Part shown: piece by piece, positions 57,011 to 64,000 of the stretch | Position numbering within the stretch: position 1 is the first letter of the stretch | Layout: the number at the start of each line of letters is the position of its first letter | Assembly: GCA_963971225.1 (NCBI GenBank) | Contig: OZ020269.1 | Span: forward strand, 15,808,421-15,872,420 | Direction: 5' to 3' | Source: Melieria omissa | Lineage: Eukaryota > Arthropoda > Insecta > Diptera > Ulidiidae | DNA length: 64,000 nucleotides | Notes under the pieces: generated by a model | Databases searched by the model: none | What the model was told of the DNA's origin: nothing | The model's input: only the letters and a program-made list of their open reading frames with translations | Position numbers and translations under genes: made by a program

Positions 57011-58128
57011 ATTCCACTTTCTACAAAATTATGTCTCCTCGAGAACGCCATTTGAGGCCATCAAAACTTCTTTATTGCAAAAACTTCTATACTATACTTC
57101 CAGCAACAACAATCACACTCAACATTGGCCACACTGCAGTCGCTGGCAATTCAAAACATTCGAAACGGAAGCCTAATCGATTTTCTACTTCAATGTTGTT
57201 GCTCATTACACTCATTGAAGTTGGACACAAATGCAACGATTAATTTACAAAGGGTCGAACCTAAGAGTAAACTCATACCTGTGCTCGCTCCCCCCAAAAA
57301 AACACAAAAACAACATCATTAACAACAACAACACGCTGATGGAAATAAGATAGAACATTTTACTGTACATAATGAACGGAAAATTTGAGTATGCGGCAAA
57401 CGCCCACACGTCAAAGGGAAAACGGAAACACCCACCACGCGGCCCAGTGAGCAGCGCCGCCACCGCCGCTGACACTACAGACAGACGAACGTCCTTTTCG
57501 GCCAAGGCAAATCCGTAATGAAAACAACCCCCAAAAAAAAAAAACTGCAACTATGTACAATTTATCAAATAAATAATAACATGCCACAACAGACGAACAA
57601 ATGCACAAAGGACGGACAAATTGACACGATGGACAGACTGACGAATGGACGGACAAATGGGCTGCAAGACAGTCAGATGTGTGTGTGTGTGTGTGTGTGC
57701 GGCTGCATCACGTATGAGAAACGGCCGAATGAGTGCGTGCGCCGAGACGCCAGTAACAACAACAAGCCAGTGGAATATTAGATGAGAGACAGTTAAAATA
57801 AATAAATCAATCAACCTTGATAAATTATAAGCCAAGGAGTCGAGTTGTTCAGGTGTGATGCCAGCAAACGTAAGAAGTGAAGAAGCATCAAGCGAAAAAT
57901 GGCATTCGAATTCGGTGTCGGAGAAAGGGGAGGAGACAATGGTGCAGCAGCTGTGGCTGCCAGTAACCACTTGAGGGCAAAGTCAACAAAATGTGTGTGT
58001 GTGTGTGTGTGTATGTGTAACTTTGGATTTATACATACATTTCAGTTTTAGTCAAACCTGATGAAGTTCAAATGCAACTTTGGGCTTCTTTGAAAAGTTT
58101 TGAAGGCGAGAAGTGAAAAAAGTGCAAC
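57011..58128. other. Transposon-free island with TG microsatellites (enhancer candidate)
   Basis: GC-richer at 57370-57490 and 57640-57960, with TG runs at 57679-57699 and 57992-58012 and GACGGACAAA-type repeats (57610-57660). Open frames (57551-57970 minus, 57245-57550 minus) have no family resemblance. Confidence 0.3.
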
Positions 58129-58262
58129 ATTGGCGCACACAGGAGGTTTTGGGGGTCACAGTCCCCTCCGAAACACAAAAACTTTTGATACAAAATATGG
58201 TTTCGAATGGTATTCGGCTCAAAAATTGTATATATATGTATGTAAATCCTGTGTGCGCCACT
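58129..58262. mobile_element. MITE with CAGTGGCGCACACAGG-type ends, best copy
   Basis: The left end CATTGGCGCACACAGGAGG and the right end AAATCCTGTGTGCGCCACTA form a clear inverted pair around about 134 bases. The interior holds GGGGGTCACAGTCCCC, ATATGGTTTCGAATGGTATT and CGGCTCAAAAATTGTA. Related copies or relics lie near 11900-11996, 28290-28378, 36455-36512, 50396-50542, 55629-55765, 56410-56437 and 59470-59552. Superfamily not determined. Confidence 0.75.
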
Positions 58263-58888
58263 AATTGATTGCATTCAGTGAGAGCTTAAAGTTGGGTTTA
58301 GGTAGAACTCTCAGGCCACAGGAGCCTCACATACACCCTTTTAGATTCCTAATGATAACAGAGGGTCTTAGCTGTTGTACTAAGTAGTTAGTAGTCGGTT
58401 GTTTGGACTACTTTAGCAGAGATTCGTTAAGACATTGCTTGGAAATTTCTTAAAGTCCAATGTTATCACAGTGCGACAAAAATCAAAAAATTTCAAAACA
58501 CACGAAAAAATCTATATCCTGGCAAAACTAGCGGGCCAAATGTAGTAAAACTGCGTCTTTAGTTTTTCTTTCTAACGTCAGGATTGTTTTTTAAAGGACT
58601 TTGAAATTTCAAGGACATGTTTATTTCAAAAAATTATTTAAAAAATTGAGCGCATTGTAGAATAACATTGTATCAAATGAAAGAGAAAAATCCTTAGAAT
58701 CTTAGAAAATTTAATGTTTTGGTGCAAAAGGACGAAGAGGTATTGAAAATGCCCTTTTAAAACTTTATCCTTGAATATCCTTGCAAATTTCCAATAATTT
58801 TTTTTGAAAAAAATATATCTTAATACTAATATGCGCGCTACTCCATCCTTGAATTTCGTCCATCTAACTTTATTAGTTAAAGATATAA
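58263..58888. other. AT-rich spacer, no gene
   Basis: No recognised element. Its right end includes the left copy of the SINE target duplication AAAGATATAA (58879-58888). Confidence 0.3.
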
Positions 58889-59250
58889 AATAATAATAAA
58901 TAATAATAAATATATAAATAATAATAATAATAATAATGGCACGACAGCCCGCTTACGCGAGACTAAGGCCTAGCTTCCCGCAACCACCCGTGTTGTGCGT
59001 GTGAATTTTGTACGCGGGTGGAAGGGACCTACAGTTTTATGCCGGTTCCGAACGGCAGGTTGGGAGCTTTTTCATAGGCAATTTTTACTCTCAGAGGTTT
59101 GCCATTTCCAGCTGAGAGGACAGCCGCCGAAAGAGAAAACGAGTTTCCCGTTATTTTTTTAGGTGTTACTACATACAGTATTCGAACTTGCGTCGCTCTG
59201 CATTCGACTCGCTGGACCGCGCACTAACCAACTGAGCCACGGCGGCTGTC
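58889..59250 (-). mobile_element. tRNA-derived SINE, family A, copy 3 (full-length, with target duplication)
   Basis: On the minus strand it starts at 59250-59247 with AGCCGCCGTGGCTCAGTTGG (A-box-like TGGCTCAGTTGG). The body follows: a CGGCGGCTGTCCTCTC segment, GAGAGTAAAAATTGCCTATG, AAAAAGCTCCCAACCTGCCG, CATAAAACTGTAGGTCC and CCTTAGTCTCG. The tail is a long TTA/TTATTA run (58889-58936). A perfect 10-base duplication AAAGATATAA flanks it (58879-58888 and 59251-59260), the mark of LINE-driven insertion. It has both blocks that copies 1 and 2 each lack. Confidence 0.92.
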
Positions 59251-59260
59251 AAAGATATAA

Positions 59261-59566
59261 CAAATTTAATACTTCTGGTTTCGCGAGCATATACATTTTT
59301 TCATGTATAATTTAATATTTGTTAATAAATAAATAAATAAAAAATAATTTTGTTGTAATAATTTGTTCTCGCACAGTGTATTAGAACCTCTTAGGCGAAG
59401 TTGGCATAATCTTGAGATGAATCTTGTCTATAAGATGGAGTTCAAACCCCTCTAAATATCTTCATAAATTTTGGGTAATAAATTCTATATGACTTCAAAT
59501 GGTATTCTGCTCAAAAGTTGCGTGCAGAACTCACCAAAATAGAATCCACTGGTTGTAAATAATATA
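59261..59566. repeat. AT-rich spacer with a MITE relic
   Basis: 59470-59552 (GACTTCAAATGGTATTCTGC, TCAAAAGTTGCGTGC, ACCAAAATAGAATCCACTGG) is a relic of the family at 58129-58262. Otherwise AT-rich. Confidence 0.45.
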
Positions 59567-60172
59567 GGGTGTTTTTTTAGAGGTTTGTTTTTCGATTAGA
59601 GATAAAACTGGCATTTTGTGGTCAAATCTGGCAACTCTAATGTCATTTATGTTCAGTTTGGTTTGCCATTTCATCATGAACACGTTGACAAAAGAACAAC
59701 GCTTGCAAATCGTGCAAATTTATTTCGAAAATAATGGTTCAGTTCGCGAAGTTTACCGCAAGCTCCGTCCATTTTATGGTCGACATAATCGTCCATCAGA
59801 GCAATTAATTCGGTTAACCATGGGTCGTTTTCGCACTACGTTTACTCTATGTGATAATACGCATCCGCGGAGACGTCGAACAGTGCGCACCGAAGAAACA
59901 ATTGCCGCTGTAGAGCAAAATGTTGAAGATGACCCGAATGAATCGATTCGCCACCGTGCACAGCAATTGGAGCTTTGCCCATCAACTTTAAAAATTTGAC
60001 CTGTAGAATTGGCTTTATTCGAGCCAGCCGCGGCGGCCACATGCCCGAAATCATATTTAAACATTAATGGCATAAAATTATCCTTCCAATAAAGCCAAAT
60101 TGATGGACATTAAATCGATTTTCTTGTGTTTTATTTCAATTCGAAGTTCTATACCTCTAAAAAAAAACACCT
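59567..60172 (+). mobile_element. Tc1/mariner-superfamily element, internally deleted, 606 bp
   Basis: Inverted ends GGGTGTTTTTTTAGAGGT on the left and, on the right, the reverse complement AGGTGTTTTTTTTTAGAGGT are flanked by TA at 59565-59566 and 60173-60174. It contains the two ends of a transposase gene without its middle. Confidence 0.85.
59676..60067 (+). pseudogene. Tc1/mariner-type transposase, N and C termini only
   Basis: From the ATG at 59676 it reads MNTLTKEQRLQIVQIYFENN with an HTH region (GSVREVYRKLRPFYGRHNRP, TMGRFRTTFTL), a basic RRRRTVRTEE segment and ESIRHRAQQLELCPSTLKI, then stops. In another frame the downstream segment 60020-60067 reads RASRGGHMPEIIFKH and a stop, the C terminus usual for this transposase group in insect genomes (from memory). 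All catalytic acidic residues are gone. The N-terminal domain is of the helix-turn-helix type often labelled DUF4817 in insects. It is inactive; an upstream extension of the frame to 59616 lies in the subterminal region and is not needed. Confidence 0.82.
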
Positions 60173-60174
60173 TA

Positions 60175-60402
60175 TACATTCATAGATAATGAAAACAGCT
60201 TGTGTTTAAATTTGGTACGATTGTAAAACCTCTCTTCAGGTTTTTTTTATACTTTGTCGCAAGTACTTCAACTTAGATCGATGTAGATTTCTAATGGAAA
60301 CAGTTTTTCTTGTCTTGATTTCGTGTCAAATTTAATCCAATCGGAAGCTTAATTCTGCATCCTAATAACAAACTTGAGCCAGCGCTACTGTGCCCAGATC
60401 AC
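60175..60402. other. AT-rich spacer
   Basis: No element recognised. Confidence 0.3.
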
Positions 60403-60406
60403 TTAA

Positions 60407-60643
60407 CCCTTTCGGGACGGAGTTTAATTTTGAAATTCAAATTACTCTTAGTAGAAATATTCTCATGCTATGAAAGTTGGGGTTAGAAAATTATATTGGA
60501 TGCCCACAAACTCTGAAATCATCCTTTTATGCGGAAACACCGAAATCGAAAAAATATTTTGCGTGAGCCGTAAGATTTTAATAATTTTTTTGAGAGTCAT
60601 TAAAAACTTGCTGGGACATATTATCCCAGTAGTCCCGAAAGGG
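60407..60643. mobile_element. TTAA-flanked MITE, family 1, copy 2 (piggyBac-like)
   Basis: TTAA at 60403-60406 and 60644-60647 flanks ends CCCTTTCGGGACGGAG and, on the right, the reverse complement CCCTTTCGGGACTACTGG: 12 identical bases. The 237-base interior is homologous to copy 1 (27924-28166). The ends here are better matched than in copy 1. Confidence 0.85.
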
Positions 60644-60647
60644 TTAA

Positions 60648-60890
60648 GAAAATATGCCCAGTTCCCGACTCAGCTTTTTACTATACTCATTGCCCACTTC
60701 GATCTATTTTATGGCAAATTAAGCCATTGACAGCTTATAGAGTCTTGTTGAGGCCCTATGCTCCAGAGAGGAGTGAATAAAGCATAAAAAAACCATTGAC
60801 AGCTTATAACCAAAAGTGATGTGTGGCAACAACCCATCTTAGAATGCATATTGTAAATCATCCACACAACAACAAACCAATTTATTCGAC
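60648..60890. other. Short spacer
   Basis: GCCATTGACAGCTTATA is repeated (about 60722 and 60792, ACCATTGACAGCTTATA). Nothing else recognised. Confidence 0.3.
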
Positions 60891-60894
60891 TTAA

Positions 60895-61614
60895 GGGGGG
60901 AAGTATGAAAATAAATTTCAAAAAATCGATTTTTTTTTTATTATCTTAATCGACAGGTATAAGCATTGAGAAATCAGTCAAAAAATTTCAAAAGCCTATT
61001 GTCAAAATTGTGGAAGTTGTGCCATTTGATATTGGTTGGCGCCGAAGCGGCTGAGCGCGACTGGCGGCAAGACGCAAACTTTAAACGGCGTTTTCTCAAA
61101 ACCATGTTTTTCAAATTGGCGTGCATGATTACAAAAAAAGTTGTTGGCCGATTTCCTTCATCCAGCCCTTATTTTAAAGAGCATAAAAAACTGCACAGGA
61201 TAGACTACAGGCGTAAAAAAAAAATTATTTTTTGACTCGAAAATTATTGCAAAAAAAGCCGTTTTTTCTTTGCAACACTGATTTTTATAGTTAATATTCG
61301 AATTTCGCAAAGATTGTAGTCTATCCGATAAAAAAAACCCTCTCGAGTAAAAAAATGTTTGGTTTTATGATTTCAGATGAAAATTGCGGCCAGAATCGTG
61401 TACGGCAACTTCAATGTCAGCGGCAACACGTCTTACGGGATCGACCATAAGTCATTCAATTTTTTTTTTTTTCATAATGTAAAAAATGTTTTTTTTTCCT
61501 TAAACATTGCTCTAAATATAAACGATATCAATTTTTATGTGCGCCATTTTATTTCTCCACAAATTGAATCGCAAAAAAGGACTTTTTTTTCGGCTCCGAG
61601 AGGTACTTCCCCCC
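60895..61614. mobile_element. TTAA-flanked TIR element, family 5, 720 bp
   Basis: TTAA at 60891-60894 and 61615-61618 flanks the 11-base inverted ends GGGGGGAAGTA. The duplication of TTAA is compatible with a piggyBac-type mechanism, though the ends start with G rather than CCC. An 89-codon frame (60966-61235, plus, MRNQSKNFKSLLSKLWKLCH) sits inside and is not recognised as transposase. The interior mixes GC-rich patches (61030-61090, 61385-61445) with long T and A runs. Confidence 0.65.
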
Positions 61615-61618
61615 TTAA

Positions 61619-64000
61619 TGACCCAATTCTAGTGCCATCGACAACCATACCGAATCTCTGGGTTAGTAAATTTGGCTGAGAAAAAAAACCACTGTTCCTA
61701 CAGCTCACTCCGTCAAGTTCAAAATATGACAAATTAGAAGAACACAAGTTCTGCATGCATAAACACACACCAACACACATTCTACTCGCACAAGAATACA
61801 CACATAGTGGAGTTGATTTTGACAGTGGAAACGACGTTCGGGTCACGCCAATCAATGAATGAATTAAGCATATCGAATCGACAGTAGACTTGTGTGCTCG
61901 AAATTGATTTGTTTCTATGTAGAGGAAAAAGTTGGCCACCAAACAACAAAAAAAAACATTCTATTGGTGTGACGAATTGTGGGAAGGAGCGTTTATTTGT
62001 TTACGATTCTTCTTATTGCATTCGCAAAGCGCGCATTGAAATGGGTCACATTGGTGCTTGAGCAGCCGTGCAACTTTAATGCGGTTTTAATGACTTTATC
62101 GCGCCTTATGTGCGCCACTTGATTAGCTAGGAAGCAATTAAATTTGGCCAAAGCCAAAAGGAAACATAAATCAGTCCAGCACAAATACAAGGTCGCGCAT
62201 TGGTCAAACAGCTCTCGAATTGGTCAATCAACTCGCTCCAATAATAAAATGTCGCCGCTTCGTTTGTGTGTAGGTATGTATATTTGTCAGGTGGTCATAC
62301 TAGTGGACGGCGACTGTGGCTGGTTGGGCAACGCCACGCAACGCGTTGCCACAACATGCAAATTAGCAACAGCCGGCTGACAGCTGACAGCGCGAGTGCC
62401 ATGGGCGATCTGTTGTCAGTCACTCGTCGAGTCCATTAGGAATTTACCGTATGCGCTCGAAACACACATACGCACTTGCAGACGTTAGACATGAATGTAC
62501 GTACAAGCTTTGGCGTTTGTTAATTTGTTAAAATGAAAAATTGCAGGCCAGCGGCCAACATAAACTACAGAAATTTTAGCAAAATAAAAATGATACGTCA
62601 GCAAGTTAGAATGGCTTCTGTCAGAGGTGAACAGCGGCGCTGCAGTGCGTCAATGCGTCAATTTGGCAAAGAAACACATTTAATTTTGGCTTCGAAGACG
62701 GCTTCATAAAACCATAAAGCCAGCCATATCCTGTCGGCGCTGTTACGCTAACGTGCAGCGCCAGCGAGCGACCACCCGCAAGTTGTTTTTGTTGTTGTTG
62801 TTGCTGCTGCTGACTGGATAGATGCATCGCCGCAAAGGCCACATTATTGAAGCTTAATTTGAAATAAATCATTCTGTGGATGATTTCATTGAAAAGCGCC
62901 ACGCGGTGGTGTTGCTGCTGCGGTGGTTATGGCAGCGACGGACCGTTCGTTTTCAGCCAGCGGCGCCGTCCGCCAAACCACGCGTCCGCGTACTCACACG
63001 CGCGCGAGCAATAATTTGTAGACGCGCCAGCAGCCAGCAACCATCGGTTGCAGTAATAAAGCGAGTCGCAACGGCGGCGGCGGCGATCGCTTTAAGATGA
63101 ATTGATGTATTCATTCATTAAGTTTGCATCGTTCGCCTCGGCCACCACCGCACACGCCATCGAAACCGTCACCGGCCAGCTGAATGAAGTCAACTTCAGC
63201 GCCACGAAGTTGAATGGAATTGCATGAAGTTTATGAGGGACGCGGCAGCGTTGAATTGTTTCTATTTTTCACTTATTTTTTTAATAAACGCCACTCGCAC
63301 GCTGCATTGCCAATCGGCCAATATAGCATATAGTATGTGGCCAATGCCTATGCGAGCGGATGCGTGGCTGTTGTTTTTTTTATTATTAGCAGCCAAGCCG
63401 ACACAATCGCCAGGCGACGCGTTGTTATTTTGATGGCTAAATTGTTGTTGCAGGCATTAGTGCTGGTGGTAGCATAGTTTTCATTCCGCACATAACCAGC
63501 AGCAAAGGCTCGCTGCGGCAGCGGCTGCGCTTGAACTACAGTACGCTGCAGTTTGTGAAGTTTTGCTGCGAAACGAACAAATTGCAAAATTAAATTCCTG
63601 TTGCCAATTAGTTGTGCGCTGTCATTTGAAATGGTATACGCGATAGCTCAATCGGTCACCTGCTCAATGAGCGCAAGTGTATGTATGTGAATGTGTGAGT
63701 GTGTGAGTGTGTGTGCGCGATTTTACTTTGATGGGTCACTTATTGCAGTGAATTAGCAAAACGAGTTTGCTGCTTGAGTCTTTTGTTTTATTGTCAGCTT
63801 AGCGTGTGATTAATCGGATGGCAGCGAAATTGTCAGTAGCGTAATTTTCAAAGTAAATATTGGAATTTTTATTAAGTGTTGTTGGTGGCTGGTGTCGGTG
63901 CAGTTTGATTGATTTCATATTTAACTAATTTTTAAATTTATTTTAAATGATTTGAAATTTTATTTGATTCAAGTGTCACTTCAGACCAGTTTATGGCAGC
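61619..64000. other. Transposon-free island at the right edge (enhancer candidate)
   Basis: GC-richer, with CA runs (61755-61805), TTGTTG/GCTGCT runs (62785-62815), GCGGCG runs (63070-63090) and GTGTGA repeats (63685-63715). Short open frames only. No gene or transposon end seen. It lies 14-17 kb upstream of the Dll start; in Drosophila, Dll has enhancers at such distances upstream, so regulatory content is plausible. Confidence 0.3.

Overview
This window is nuclear DNA from a higher dipteran. It is most probably a tephritid-like fruit fly, inferred from a homeobox protein nearly identical to Drosophila Distal-less, a mariner with a short TGTACA-type terminus, abundant CAA/GTT simple repeats, and large AT-rich introns full of small DNA transposons. 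The only host gene I can support is Distal-less (Dll), on the minus strand. Three coding exons are present: exon 1 (47277-47398, start codon to residue 41), exon 2 (34133-34308, residues 41-100) and exon 3 (25736-25929, residues 100-164). Exon 3 ends after homeodomain residue Gln44. The exon with homeodomain helix 3 (the WFQN segment) and the C-terminal half was not found and probably lies left of position 1. Every splice junction has a matching GT/AG pair and keeps frame.

Layout from left to right: 1-25735 is the homeodomain-splitting intron, at least 25.7 kb long. It holds several minisatellites, a hAT-like element with an internally deleted mariner nested in it, a tRNA-derived SINE, and a 2-kb satellite of about 41-bp units that stops about 0.5 kb from exon 3. 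A pogo-like MITE sits between that satellite and the exon. Intron 2 (25930-34132) has a dense TAATTA cluster near the homeobox exon, two MITEs flanked by TTAA and a hAT-like MITE. Intron 1 (34309-47276) carries a Tc1 relic, two SINEs, two further TTAA-flanked elements, a T-rich tract and a roughly 95-bp tandem array. The region upstream of the gene (47399-64000) begins with a GC-rich block that is the best promoter/5' UTR candidate. It continues with AT-rich DNA, a solo LTR, SINEs, MITEs and another Tc1/mariner relic.

Two kinds of DNA alternate. AT-rich blocks hold repeats and transposon relics. Between them lie islands of mixed composition without transposons but rich in CAA/GTT and CA runs (about 7.8-10.5, 13.5-15.4, 18.7-19.8, 21.7-23.1, 25.9-27.3, 30.1-33.1, 37.7-39.2, 42.3-43.9, 47.5-49.5, 52.2-54.5, 57.0-58.0 and 61.7-64.0 kb). 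Because Dll is controlled by many distant enhancers in flies, these islands are the natural enhancer candidates, but that is inference. No CRISPR, operon, functional tRNA/rRNA gene or intact transposase was seen. I found no convincing new molecular system. The most notable material is the structure of the Dll locus and the layered set of non-autonomous elements inside it.
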